Positions 17,193 through 25,730 of a stretch of 34,781 nt of DNA are shown one piece after another. Source of the DNA: Prolixibacteraceae bacterium (lineage in GTDB: Bacteria > Bacteroidota > Bacteroidia > Bacteroidales > Prolixibacteraceae). The notes under the pieces are model-generated. The model saw only the letters and a list, made by a program, of their open reading frames with translations, was not told the origin of the DNA and made no database searches. The first letter of the stretch is position 1, and each line of letters begins with the position of its first letter. The DNA lies in NCBI GenBank assembly GCA_028282195.1, contig JANQII010000118.1:1-34781 (forward strand), read 5' to 3'. A program made the position numbers and the translations under genes.

Positions 17193-17243
17193 TACTATAA
17201 AAAGAAAAGCCCACCAGTGGGGGCCGGTGAGCTTATTATAGTA
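17193..17243 (-). terminator. Terminator-like hairpin far upstream of left susC
   Basis: The outer arms TACTATAA (17193-17200) and TTATAGTA (17236-17243) pair perfectly. The inner arms AAGCCCACC (17207-17215) and GGTGAGCTT (17226-17234) pair at 8 of 9 positions. On the minus strand the inner GC stem is followed by a U-rich tract (CUUUUCUUUUUAUA), the layout of an intrinsic terminator. It lies about 450 nt before the susC start, so it would end a read-through transcript or attenuate susCD if the promoter lies further upstream. Confidence 0.5.
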
Positions 17244-17565
17244 GCACTTGTTGCATTTCAGAATAATTTTTTTGATGCTGTTTAATTATTTCTATGAAAA
17301 AATTGCATTAGTGCCTTACAATTTCTGATTCAAACATAAGGGAAATACTTGTATCATCTTTAGGCTTTCAATCAAATGCAACTTTCTACAGGTAAACGGT
17401 ACTATTTTTAAAAGTTTGATGAAAACCTGAATTTAGAAATGTTTTTATCCATGGATTCAATATTAATTTTATGTTCTCTATATTGTTGTTTTTTGTAAGT
17501 TTCTTTATGTTAGTCAGTTATGTGATTTTCTGAGGAGCAGTTGTTCAGAAGCATGATAAAAAAAG

Positions 17566-17595
17566 ATTGAATTATGAACACTTATATTACATTTG
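17566..17595 (+). promoter_or_regulatory. Bacteroidota-type promoter of the sigma gene
   Basis: TACATTTG at 17588-17595 fits the TAnnTTTG -7 box exactly. ATTG at 17566-17569 stands in for the -33 TTTG box, with an 18-nt spacer, slightly shorter than the usual 19-21. A start site about 7 nt downstream would leave a leader of roughly 15 nt before ATG 17618. Confidence 0.6.
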
Positions 17596-17617
17596 CACAA
17601 TTAAATAGTGTTTTGAA

Positions 17618-18235
17618 ATGCCTTTATTAGCTAAAGAAAAAGACCATGAATTATGGGCTCGCTTTTTAAACGGGGATGAGCGGGTGTTGTCTTTGATTTA
17701 CCTGAGACATGTAAATGCATTATTTGATTATGGTTGTAAAATTTCTTCAGATCAGGAATTAGTTAAAGACGCTATCCAGGACATTTTTTGTACCATAATT
17801 CGAAATCGGGATTCACTTTCTTACACCGATAATATAAGGCTGTACCTGTTTAAAGCTTTGAAGAGAAAAGTTATTAGGGAGTTACAGAAAAAGAGCAATT
17901 ACCAACTTGCTGATGATAGGCAAATTAATTTTGAGATTGAATTTATGCACGGATTCGATCATGTAGATACTGAATTGTCAGATCAGCAAAAGAACGAGTT
18001 GATAAATGCCATTGAGTCTTTAACCAGCAGACAAAAAGAAGCCATTTACCTTCGTTTTACAAGAGGGATGGATTATGAAGAGATTTCAATGATCCTCAAT
18101 TTGAATTACCAATCTGCCCGTGCATTAATACACAGGGCTATCTCTAAGCTTAGAACTATTCTTAAAGAAAAGGCCAATCATTTTAACCAAATCCTTCTGT
18201 CCATTTTTCAGAATATTCCGGAACGTGTTTTATAG
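17618..18235 (+). CDS. ECF RNA polymerase sigma factor, Bacteroidota FecI-like
   Basis: This 205-residue extracytoplasmic-function sigma factor has region 2 at about 20-90 (FLNGDERVLSLIYLRHVNALFDYG, then QELVKDAIQDIFCTIIRNRDSL) and region 4 at about 132-180 (LTSRQKEAIYLRFTRGMDYEEISMILNL, then the recognition helix YQSARALIHRAISKLR). It should direct transcription of the adjacent susCD pair when released by FecR. Gene order sigma-FecR-SusC(STN)-SusD is the classic trans-envelope signalling layout. The gap to the fecR start is 72 nt. Confidence 0.92.
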   Translation: MPLLAKEKDHELWARFLNGDERVLSLIYLRHVNALFDYGCKISSDQELVKDAIQDIFCTIIRNRDSLSYTDNIRLYLFKALKRKVIRELQKKSNYQLADDRQINFEIEFMHGFDHVDTELSDQQKNELINAIESLTSRQKEAIYLRFTRGMDYEEISMILNLNYQSARALIHRAISKLRTILKEKANHFNQILLSIFQNIPERVL

Positions 18236-18307
18236 CAGTTTTTTCCCTGAATAATTTTCATCAACAAAACACAAACTGCTGTCTTATTTAGGCAGAAATT
18301 GTTTTTT

Positions 18308-19504
18308 ATGGAAAAGTATTCGAGGTATAAAGCTGTAGATTTTTTGGACGATGAATATTTCATTCAATGGTTGATAAAACCAGATAATGAACAGGAAACA
18401 TTCTGGAATGAATTTGTGGAGAAGTATCCTTCACAAAAAGCAGAGATAGATGAGGCGCGGTTGATTTTTGGGATGCTACAGCCTGAGCAGGAACGGTTAA
18501 GCCTGGATGAAACGTATGGTATTTGGAACCGGGTCCTTGAAACAACGAAGAGAAGAACTTCAAAAACCTGGGTCCGTGTATTAAAGTATGCTGCTGTGCT
18601 TGCTTTAATTTTTGCTTCAGGTGCATTAAGCTTTTATATCTACCAGCTTAATCAGCAAACACATTTTGACTTAAGTGAGGTTGATCAGCAAGCAACAAAT
18701 GAGGCTAAAATCATATTAGCAGATGGCACAGAGGTTTCTTTAGAGCAAAAGGAATCACTGATTACTTATAATGAAAGTGGAAATCAATTAGTTGTAAATA
18801 ACGATACAATTGATCAAATCAGGCAGCAGGGACGTGAAACCATGAACAAAGTAATTATTCCTTATGGAAAAAAGTCAATGATTACTTTGTCTGATGGTAC
18901 AAAGGTCTGGCTGAATGCAGGTAGCCAACTTATTTATCCTTCAGCATTTTTGAGGAAAAAGCGGGAAGTTGTCTTGATTGGTGAAGCTTATTTTGACGTA
19001 GCTAAAAATACCGCAAAACCTTTTGTCGTACGTGCATCTGATATGCGTGTAAAAGTACTTGGAACACGATTCGATGTTTCAGCATACCCTGAAGATCCGA
19101 TTATTGAAACCATACTCGAAGAAGGAAGCGTTAGCCTGGAAGTAATGGGAAAAGGCTTGCTTGGTCAGTCCGAAGAAATCATTCTTAAGCCCAATCAAAA
19201 AATAAGTTTAAACAAAGAAAACGGGGAGACATGGATTCGTGAAGTTGATGTTAGTATGTATACTTCATGGAAGGATGGAATGCTTAAGTCAGAGAAGGAA
19301 GACCTGGCTCGTTTAATTAAAAAAGTTGAACGGTATTACAATATCAATATAAAAATTAAAGACCCACTTGTGGGTTTATATAAAATTTCGGGAAAACTTG
19401 ATTTAAAAAATAGCCCTGAGCAGACACTAAATATTATTAAACTAACTGTTCCTATTGATTGGAACAAAAAAAGTAATGGAGATTTTGTCATTATAAAAAA
19501 ATAG
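18308..19504 (+). CDS. FecR-family anti-sigma factor
   Basis: This 398-residue single-pass inner-membrane protein holds the ECF sigma factor and receives the signal from the SusC STN domain. The cytoplasmic N-terminal part (about 1-90) has a DUF4880-like helical segment, followed by a membrane helix around 95-118 (YAAVLALIFASGALSFYIYQL). The periplasmic FecR domain carries TLSDGTKVWLNAGSQLIYP, GEAYFDVAKNTAKPFVV and VKVLGTRFDVSAY. A C-terminal DUF4974-like domain (ARLIKKVERYYNINIKI to the end) resembles STN. The true start is taken as ATG 18308; an in-frame TTG nine bases earlier is not convincing. Confidence 0.9.
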   Translation: MEKYSRYKAVDFLDDEYFIQWLIKPDNEQETFWNEFVEKYPSQKAEIDEARLIFGMLQPEQERLSLDETYGIWNRVLETTKRRTSKTWVRVLKYAAVLALIFASGALSFYIYQLNQQTHFDLSEVDQQATNEAKIILADGTEVSLEQKESLITYNESGNQLVVNNDTIDQIRQQGRETMNKVIIPYGKKSMITLSDGTKVWLNAGSQLIYPSAFLRKKREVVLIGEAYFDVAKNTAKPFVVRASDMRVKVLGTRFDVSAYPEDPIIETILEEGSVSLEVMGKGLLGQSEEIILKPNQKISLNKENGETWIREVDVSMYTSWKDGMLKSEKEDLARLIKKVERYYNINIKIKDPLVGLYKISGKLDLKNSPEQTLNIIKLTVPIDWNKKSNGDFVIIKK

Positions 19505-19524
19505 AACCGAACCTAAAACAAAGA

Positions 19525-19550
19525 CCGGTAAGTGCTGCCACACCTACCGG
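19525..19550 (+). other. Intercistronic hairpin between fecR and susC
   Basis: CCGGTA (19525-19530) pairs with TACCGG (19545-19550), and an inner GTG/CAC extends the stem around CTGCCA. No U-tract follows directly, so it is not a clear terminator. Such a structure could lower read-through or protect the downstream susCD message, allowing much higher expression of susCD than of the regulators. Confidence 0.45.
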
Positions 19551-19599
19551 CCAACCAAAGGTTTTGATTATTAGTCGTTAAACTAAACGTTTTAAATTT

Positions 19600-22500
19600 A
19601 TGAAAAAAATGTTTTATGGAAGAATCTTTTACAAAAATGAAAGATTCGAAAAAATGTTCCTGATTATGAGATTATCGTTATTTCTTCTGTTAGTCAGTGT
19701 TTTAACTACAGTAGGGAACACCTATTCGCAAAACACCAAATTCTCTTTGAGACTGAACAATGTTACCATTAAACAAGTGTTTAATGAGATTGAACAAAAC
19801 AGTGAGTTCATTATTGTTTACTCAGATGATTTACTTGACGTATCTCGTGAAGTAACTGTAAGTGTTCGAAACTCATCGGTTGAGAAGATCCTGGACCAGG
19901 CGCTGGCCAGTACAGCCGTTGATTATAAAATTAAGGATCGTCAGATTATTATTACGCAAAAAGAAAAAATGCCTTCAGTAACAGAATTGGCCCAGGCAAA
20001 GCAAAATGTTACAGGTAAAGTTGTTGACGAATCTAATATGCCACTTCCGGGTGTTGCTGTGCTTGTAAAAGGTACAACAACAGGTATTATTACCGATTTT
20101 GATGGAAACTATGCTCTTGATGTCCCAGAGGGAGGGGAAATTCTTGTATTCTCCTTTGTTGGTTTCCAAACTCAGGAAGTGGTTATTGGTAACCGCAGTG
20201 TAATCAATGTACAGCTTGTTGAAGACGTATTGCAGCTTGAAGAAGTTGTTGCTGTTGGTTATGGCATACAACGTAAATCTGACCTGACTGGTGCTACTAA
20301 CCGTCTTACCGAAGACGATATGAATAAAAGTGTGGCAACTTCTCCAATGGAGATGATGCAAGGCCGTATCTCTGGTGTGAACATAACTCAGAATAGTGGT
20401 GAACCTGGGTCAGGCATGACTGTTCGTATTCGTGGTTCTCATTCAATTCGTTCGGGGCAGGAGCCTCTTTATGTAATTGATGGTATTCCTTTGGATAATG
20501 CAGATATTACACCCAATGGGGGTACAGCAGCAGGTATTGATGAAGCTGCGAATAAGAACCCGATAAGTTTCCTTAATCCGGAAGATATTGAATCTATTGA
20601 TATTTTGAAAGATGCTTCCTCAACAGCTATTTATGGTGCAAGAGGTGCAAATGGTGTTGTACTTATTACAACCAAAAAAGGTAAAAAAGGCGAAGGAACC
20701 CTTTCCTATGACGGATATATGGGAGTTTCACAGATTCGTGAAGAAATGGATATCCTTTCTGCAAGTGAATTTCGTTCGTATACAAAAGCAGATGGCTCAA
20801 AATTATTGGATTTAGGAGCCAGTACAGATTGGCAGGATGTAGTTTTCAGAACAGGAATTACGCAAAGCCATAATTTGTCTTACGGCGGTGGAACAGAAAA
20901 TTTCAATTATCATGCATCTTTTGGATATCTTGATCAGGAAGGTATCGTTGAATCAACCGGTGTCGAGAAAATCAATGGAAAAATTAAAGTTTCTCAAAAG
21001 GCTTTTGACGGTAAATTAAACCTGGTTGGTAGCTTAATCGCTTCTCATGTGGAAGATACGCGTGCTCCAATTTCTGAAACCGGAGGATTTGAAGGAGACC
21101 TGATTCAAACAGCGTTGAAATTGAATCCAACTTATCCGGTTTACAATGATGATGGTACATATTATCAACATGATGAAGATGAACGTAACCCGAAGGCAAT
21201 GATTGACCTGGTTGATGATGTTACTCAAACTGACCGCATTTTGGCAAATATGTCAGCAGAATATGAAATCATTAAAAATTTGAAATACAAATTGAATGTT
21301 GGTTTCGATCGTACGGTTGCTGAACGTCGTGTAAATCAGGATAAGGCATTAACATATTTATCAAATAAAGGTGAAGCTGATATTAACAATGTAACGGCGA
21401 ATAACCGTTTGTTGGAAAACTATGTGACTTACCTAACACAAATTAATGATGATCATAAATTTAACTTCCTGTTAGGACACGCATATCAGTTTATTAAAGT
21501 TACTACCAGTGAACTAAATGTAAATGGTTTTGAGGTTGATGATGTAAAATACACAGATAACCTTCAATATGGTAATTTTTCTGAAGCGGAAGTAAATTCT
21601 TCGGCTTATGAGCGTGAATTACAATCCTTTTTTGGAAGGGTAAATTACAATTACCTTGACAAATACCTCTTTACGTTTACAGGCAGGTATGACGGTTCAT
21701 CGAAATTTGGTGAAAACAATAAATATGGTTTCTTCCCGTCAGCAGCATTTGCATGGAGAGCGTCAGAAGAAGGATTTATGCAGGATGTTGAATTCATTAG
21801 CAATTTAAAAGTTCGTTTAGGTTGGGGGATGACAGGTAACCAGGAAATTCCAGACAAGATTTCTTTACTGGCAGTGGGTACTGAACCAAATGCTAACGGT
21901 TATTTTAATGGAGCTCTTTCTCCAGGTATTACCTTCCTGAGAACTCCAAATCCTGATTTGCAATGGGAAACTACTACACAAATCAACTTTGGTGTTGACT
22001 TTGGGATGTTTAATAACCGATTGAATGGTACAATTGATATTTTCAACAAAAAAACTGAAGATGTACTTCTTGAGTTACCTGCCAAAGCACCTGCAGCTAC
22101 CCAAACTCAATGGATAAATGTTCCTGACCTGAAGATTGTTAACAATGGTATTGAATTAGGCTTGAATGGTTTGGTTGTTGATAACAAAGATCTTGACTGG
22201 GAGGTAGGTGTTAATTTCGCTTATATTAAAAATGAAGTAAAAGACCTTCCTGTTAAATTAATTGAAACAGGGAATGCAAGTGGACAAGGTTTATCCGGAA
22301 CCCGTGTGCAGATAATTACAAATGGTCAGCCAATTGGAATGTTCTACGGCTTGGTATATGAAGGGCTTGATGCTAATGGAATGGCTAAATATAAAACTGA
22401 TGCGGATGGTATTCAGGTAAAAGAAAACCTGGGATCAGCCCTACCTGATTTTACCTATAGTTTGAGTTCAAAATTGAACTGGAAAAACTTTGATTTTAGC

Positions 22501-22911
22501 ATGTTCTGGTATGGTTCTCATGGGGCAGAAGTATACAATAACACAGCAAATGCGTTATTCTTAAAAGGACCTCTTGATAAAGGATTTAATGTTACCAAAG
22601 ATGTAGCAAATTCTAATGAAAGCCCTGCTAACTCGAATGCATTCTCTTCTCGTTTTATTGAAGATGCTTCTTTCTTAAGGTTATCAAACGTAACGGTTGG
22701 ATATACATTTGATACCAAGTCTGTTGAGTGGTTGGGCAAAGCTCGTGTATACGTAACTGGAAATAACTTGCTACTGTTTACCGATTATACCGGATTTGAT
22801 CCTGAAGTAAGTGTTGATGCGAATGAAAATGGTGTACCTTCTCTTGGAATCGACTTCACTTCTTATCCTAAAGCAAGGACATTCACTTTTGGTGTAAACC
22901 TTCAATTTTAA
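19600..22911 (+). CDS. SusC/RagA-family TonB-linked transporter with STN signalling domain
   Basis: This 1103-residue outer-membrane transporter has a long signal region (about 1-44, hydrophobic core LSLFLLLVSVLTTVG, ending TYSQ) and an STN domain (about 46-122, FSLRLNNVTIKQVFNEIEQNSEFIIVYS) that contacts FecR. A carboxypeptidase-regulatory-like domain (about 138-222) precedes the plug (VVAVGYGIQRKSDLTG, YVIDGIPLD, DASSTAIYGARGANGVVLITTKKG) and a barrel ending FTFGVNLQF. With SusD it forms a bin-type nutrient importer. The STN domain and the upstream sigma/FecR genes show it is a transducer that controls its own expression. The imported substrate is unknown. Confidence 0.94.
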   Translation: MKKMFYGRIFYKNERFEKMFLIMRLSLFLLLVSVLTTVGNTYSQNTKFSLRLNNVTIKQVFNEIEQNSEFIIVYSDDLLDVSREVTVSVRNSSVEKILDQALASTAVDYKIKDRQIIITQKEKMPSVTELAQAKQNVTGKVVDESNMPLPGVAVLVKGTTTGIITDFDGNYALDVPEGGEILVFSFVGFQTQEVVIGNRSVINVQLVEDVLQLEEVVAVGYGIQRKSDLTGATNRLTEDDMNKSVATSPMEMMQGRISGVNITQNSGEPGSGMTVRIRGSHSIRSGQEPLYVIDGIPLDNADITPNGGTAAGIDEAANKNPISFLNPEDIESIDILKDASSTAIYGARGANGVVLITTKKGKKGEGTLSYDGYMGVSQIREEMDILSASEFRSYTKADGSKLLDLGASTDWQDVVFRTGITQSHNLSYGGGTENFNYHASFGYLDQEGIVESTGVEKINGKIKVSQKAFDGKLNLVGSLIASHVEDTRAPISETGGFEGDLIQTALKLNPTYPVYNDDGTYYQHDEDERNPKAMIDLVDDVTQTDRILANMSAEYEIIKNLKYKLNVGFDRTVAERRVNQDKALTYLSNKGEADINNVTANNRLLENYVTYLTQINDDHKFNFLLGHAYQFIKVTTSELNVNGFEVDDVKYTDNLQYGNFSEAEVNSSAYERELQSFFGRVNYNYLDKYLFTFTGRYDGSSKFGENNKYGFFPSAAFAWRASEEGFMQDVEFISNLKVRLGWGMTGNQEIPDKISLLAVGTEPNANGYFNGALSPGITFLRTPNPDLQWETTTQINFGVDFGMFNNRLNGTIDIFNKKTEDVLLELPAKAPAATQTQWINVPDLKIVNNGIELGLNGLVVDNKDLDWEVGVNFAYIKNEVKDLPVKLIETGNASGQGLSGTRVQIITNGQPIGMFYGLVYEGLDANGMAKYKTDADGIQVKENLGSALPDFTYSLSSKLNWKNFDFSMFWYGSHGAEVYNNTANALFLKGPLDKGFNVTKDVANSNESPANSNAFSSRFIEDASFLRLSNVTVGYTFDTKSVEWLGKARVYVTGNNLLLFTDYTGFDPEVSVDANENGVPSLGIDFTSYPKARTFTFGVNLQF

Positions 22912-22932
22912 TTAAATCCTAAACTGAAAAAA

Positions 22933-24477
22933 ATGAAACGTTATAAATTAATTCTATTTCTTATAGTATTCGGCTTAATGGGTATGGTAGCCTGTACCGA
23001 TTTGGAAGAAACGGTACTGGATGAACAACTCGGGACCGATTTGGTGAATAACCCTGAAAATATTGATGCACTTATAAATCCTCCTTACGGAAGTTTGCGT
23101 AGAACTATTGAGTGGTATGATTACTGGGGGCTTCAGGAAGTTACTTCTGATGAAGTTATTATCCCAACCCGTGGTACCGACTGGTATGATAATGGTGACT
23201 GGCAGCAATTGCACTTACATACATGGACCGCAGACCATGGACGTATGAAAAACGTATGGGAGGCGTTAAGTCAAGGTGTTTCACGTGCGAATACTGCTAT
23301 TTATTATATTGGTCAGTTTGATCAAAATGCAACTACGGAGCTGTTTATCAACGAGGCTCGTTTCTTGCGTGCATACTTTATGTACCTGATTAATGATCTT
23401 TATGGACAAGTACCATTCCGTGAAGCAGATGAGCTTGACTTTTCTATTACTCCTGTGGTTAAAACCAGAAAAGAAGCAGCTGATTACATTATTTCTGAAT
23501 TGCAAGCGATTATGCCTAATCTTAAAACCAAGTCAGAAGTTGGTTCTGAAAGGGTAACACAAGAAGCTGCTAAAGCTTTACTTGCTAAAGTTTTCATAAA
23601 TTATGAAGTGTACGGAGGCGAAACAAAATGGACTGAAGCCATTGCACAATGTGATGCGTTGATTAATTCAGGAACTTTTACAGTGGCAGATGATTATTGG
23701 GAAATGTTCCAAAAAGATGTCGCTGAACATTCTGAGTTCATCCTTCGTGTTCCAATGGATGATGGTGTTGATATGGGTAGTGGTAGTGTATGGGTTAATT
23801 TTACATTGCACTACAACCAAACTGTTGGCAATTATACCAGTTTGTGGAATGGGCCTTCAACAACAAAAACATTCTTTGAAACATGGGATCAGGAAAATGA
23901 TGTCCGTTTTTATGATGACAGAAATATTGATGAGCTTGGATTTAATCAAGGCTTTATGGTTGGACAACAATATTCTGTTGATGGAACTGCATTAACACAA
24001 CGTAATGGAGAACCTCTGATTTTTGTTCCTGAAATCAATTTACAAAGTTCGCCGGAAAATGCGGGTATTCGTGTGAATAAATTTGCTCCAAATGCTGATA
24101 CTGAGCGTCAGTTTTCTTCTCCGAATGATGTCCCAATCATTAGAATATCAGATATTTATCTAATTCGTGCTGAGGCCAAATTACGCAATGGAGATGCCGA
24201 TGGAGCATTGGCTGATGTAAACTTCATTCGTGGAAAACGTAGTGCAGCAGATAAAACTTTGCCATTACTTACTTCAGTTACCTTAGATGACGTGTTAAAA
24301 GAACGTGGCTTTGAATTATATTGGGAAGGTTTACGTCGTCAAGACCTGGTACGTTTTGGAAAATTCGGTGAGGCCTGGCAGGAAAAACCTGCAACCGACG
24401 CTTCTAAAGCTATATTCCCATTACCAACTTCGGCAGTTGATGTAAACGAAAACTTGATACAAAACCCTGGTTACTAA
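22933..24477 (+). CDS. SusD/RagB-family nutrient-binding lipoprotein
   Basis: This 514-residue lipoprotein is the lid partner of the STN-bearing SusC and starts 21 nt after it. The lipobox is MVAC with Cys21, followed by TDLEE. Typical SusD/RagB segments include ALSQGVSRANTAIYYIG, INEARFLRAYFMYLINDLYGQVPF, TQEAAKALLAKVFINYEVYG, a late IIRISDIYLIRAEAKLRNGDADGALADVNFIRGKR, and the ending VLKERGFELYWEGLRRQDLVRFGKFGEAW. The motifs near residues 44-75 (PYGSLRRTIEWYDYWGLQEVTSDEVIIPTR) are those of RagB-like members. The substrate is unknown, since no enzyme genes are linked. Confidence 0.93.
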   Translation: MKRYKLILFLIVFGLMGMVACTDLEETVLDEQLGTDLVNNPENIDALINPPYGSLRRTIEWYDYWGLQEVTSDEVIIPTRGTDWYDNGDWQQLHLHTWTADHGRMKNVWEALSQGVSRANTAIYYIGQFDQNATTELFINEARFLRAYFMYLINDLYGQVPFREADELDFSITPVVKTRKEAADYIISELQAIMPNLKTKSEVGSERVTQEAAKALLAKVFINYEVYGGETKWTEAIAQCDALINSGTFTVADDYWEMFQKDVAEHSEFILRVPMDDGVDMGSGSVWVNFTLHYNQTVGNYTSLWNGPSTTKTFFETWDQENDVRFYDDRNIDELGFNQGFMVGQQYSVDGTALTQRNGEPLIFVPEINLQSSPENAGIRVNKFAPNADTERQFSSPNDVPIIRISDIYLIRAEAKLRNGDADGALADVNFIRGKRSAADKTLPLLTSVTLDDVLKERGFELYWEGLRRQDLVRFGKFGEAWQEKPATDASKAIFPLPTSAVDVNENLIQNPGY

Positions 24478-24495
24478 AGTTAATTTTTCATGACT

Positions 24496-24523
24496 AATCG
24501 CTGCCCTGTTTGGGGCAGTGATT
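24496..24523 (+). terminator. Intrinsic terminator after susD
   Basis: AATCGCTGCCC (24496-24506) pairs with GGGCAGTGATT (24513-24523) with one G-U pair around TGTTTG, followed by a U-rich stretch (ATCTTAATAATTTT). It lies 18 nt past the susD stop codon. Confidence 0.75.
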
Positions 24524-24707
24524 ATCTTAATAATTTTACTATAAATATTTTTTTAAGACTACATCAAGTATGCCTTTTCTAAACCTAAAACAAGTGAAAA
24601 CATTTTATTGCAGAATGGCACGTTTCTAAAACTGGCTGTTTCTGTTGTAACAAACAACATTAAGATATCTCAGGATCACTGTGATTTTGAGTTTTTTGCG
24701 AATAATC

Positions 24708-24731
24708 ACCGCTGTCCGGTGGGGCGGCGGT
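24708..24731 (+). terminator. Second intrinsic terminator downstream of susD
   Basis: ACCGCTGTCC (24708-24717) and GGGCGGCGGT (24722-24731) form a 10-bp stem, including two G-U pairs, with a GGTG tetraloop, followed by TTTCG. It is strong by stability, but the U-tract is short. Confidence 0.55.
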
Positions 24732-24794
24732 TTTCGCCATTTCACGCATTTTTTAACCTTGATGAAGGTGTTGAAGTTAATGGTTGAGTTGTTT

Positions 24795-24821
24795 AAGCCG
24801 TGCCTTTGGGTGCGGCTTTTT
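24795..24821 (+). terminator. Third intrinsic terminator downstream of susD
   Basis: AAGCCGTGCC and GGGTGCGGCTT form a 10-bp stem around a 4-nt loop, followed by TTT. This is a textbook intrinsic terminator although no gene lies immediately upstream. Confidence 0.65.
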
Positions 24822-25013
24822 AATCAAATAATTTCTCATGACAAAGCCACGGGGATAGTCGATCTTAAGAATTTTATCTATGTTAAGTAAGATTCAGGTT
24901 ATTTTACTAATTTGCCCGTCATTTGGCAGGTAAATTTTTCACTGCACGATGGCTGTCAGGATAGATAAACCCTCTACAGCAACCTACGGTGTATACCCGA
25001 AACGTATTTGAGC

Positions 25014-25050
25014 TTATTGATCGGATGACTTCAAGTCATCCGATCAATAA
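25014..25050. repeat. Perfect 18-bp-armed palindrome
   Basis: The left arm TTATTGATCGGATGACTT (25014-25031), a single central C, and the exact reverse-complement arm (25033-25050). No U-tract follows on either strand. The GGATGACTTCAAGTCATCC core resembles palindromic repeats dispersed in Bacteroidota genomes. Confidence 0.7.
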
Positions 25051-25081
25051 AACCAACCCGGATTATGAAGTGATCCGAATT

Positions 25082-25109
25082 AATCCCGATAGTGTAACGT
25101 ATCGGGATT
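25082..25109. terminator. Terminator-like hairpin upstream of tpx
   Basis: AATCCCGATA (25082-25091) pairs perfectly with TATCGGGATT (25100-25109), followed by TGTTATTTTAT. It may end transcription entering from the left and insulate tpx. Confidence 0.5.
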
Positions 25110-25194
25110 TGTTATTTTATAAATAATTATCACTTTTCATTGAACCTCAAAGCAGCTTTCTTGTTCTAGGAAGCAACTATAAAAAAATTAAAAA

Positions 25195-25707
25195 ATGAAA
25201 GAATCAACCGGAGTTATTACATTTAAAGGAAACCCTTTAACATTACTGGGAGAAACAATTCAAGTGGGAGATAAAGCCCCTGATTTTACTGTTTTAAGTT
25301 CTGGTTTGGAACCGGTGAAATTATCAGATTATGATGGAAAAGTAAGGGTTTTAGCCATTTACCCCTCAATAGATACAGGTGTATGCCAGGCTCAAAATAG
25401 AAGATTTAACGCTGAAGCTTCGAATATCGGGGATGCAGTTATTTTATCTATCTCGTGTGATTTGCCTTTTGCCCAAAGTCGTTTTTGTGCAGCAGAAGGT
25501 TTGGATAAAGTTATCACTTTGTCAGATCATAAAGAGGTTGACTTTGGGAGCAAGTATGGCTTTTTGATTAAAGAGCTTCGTTTGCTGGCCCGTGGTACTG
25601 TCGTGGTTAATAAGGAGGGAATTGTACAATATGTTGAATTTGTTCCGGAAGTTACGACTGAACCAGATTATGAAAGTGCATTAAAGGTTGTAAAAGAAAT
25701 TCTATAA
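25195..25707 (+). CDS. tpx: Thiol peroxidase (atypical 2-Cys peroxiredoxin)
   Basis: This 170-residue peroxiredoxin reduces hydrogen peroxide and organic (lipid) peroxides with thioredoxin as electron donor. The peroxidatic Cys64 is in YPSIDTGVCQAQNRRFN and the resolving Cys98 in LPFAQSRFCAAEGL, matching the C61/C95 pair of E. coli Tpx. The conserved Arg of the active site lies in the downstream ELRLLARGTVVV segment. Length and spacing are normal for the family. The gene is monocistronic, bounded upstream by hairpins and downstream by a terminator shared with the convergent PorP/SprF gene. In an organism using a glycyl radical enzyme it fits an oxygen-defence role. Confidence 0.95.
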   Translation: MKESTGVITFKGNPLTLLGETIQVGDKAPDFTVLSSGLEPVKLSDYDGKVRVLAIYPSIDTGVCQAQNRRFNAEASNIGDAVILSISCDLPFAQSRFCAAEGLDKVITLSDHKEVDFGSKYGFLIKELRLLARGTVVVNKEGIVQYVEFVPEVTTEPDYESALKVVKEIL

Positions 25708-25730
25708 AAAAACTAAGAGAAAATGATTGA

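Larger units (their letters stand above)
16740..17617. other. Long divergent intergenic region between the two SusCD loci
   Basis: These 878 nt hold no credible gene. A TTG-started minus-strand frame at 16736-16963 has low-complexity, aromatic-rich composition and overlaps the susC start, so it is dismissed. What is present is a large hairpin at 17193-17243, a TAnnTTTG promoter for the sigma gene at 17566-17595, and AT-rich DNA. Two CAAACATA words (16923, 17331) would be TATGTTTG on the minus strand but lack a correctly spaced upstream box. Confidence 0.6.
24524..25194. other. Non-coding region with several hairpins before tpx
   Basis: No gene is credible here. A 69-codon frame at 24681-24890 starts with GTG, crosses two terminator hairpins and has no recognisable similarity. 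The region holds terminators at 24708-24731 and 24795-24821, an 18-bp-armed palindrome at 25014-25050, and a further terminator-like hairpin at 25082-25109. A small RNA ending at one of these terminators is possible, but no promoter box was found for it. Confidence 0.55.

Noticed and set aside
16923-17338. Two TATGTTTG boxes on the minus strand as susC promoters
   Set aside because: The TAnnTTTG match is exact at 16923-16930 and 17331-17338, but no TTTG-like box lies 19-21 nt upstream of either, and the motif is short enough to occur by chance in AT-rich DNA.
18299-18307. fecR start at TTG 18299
   Set aside because: ATG 18308 is in frame three codons later and gives the normal cytoplasmic N-terminus.
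24681-24890. 69-codon plus-strand frame after susD
   Set aside because: GTG start and the frame runs through two strong terminator hairpins; no similarity recognised.
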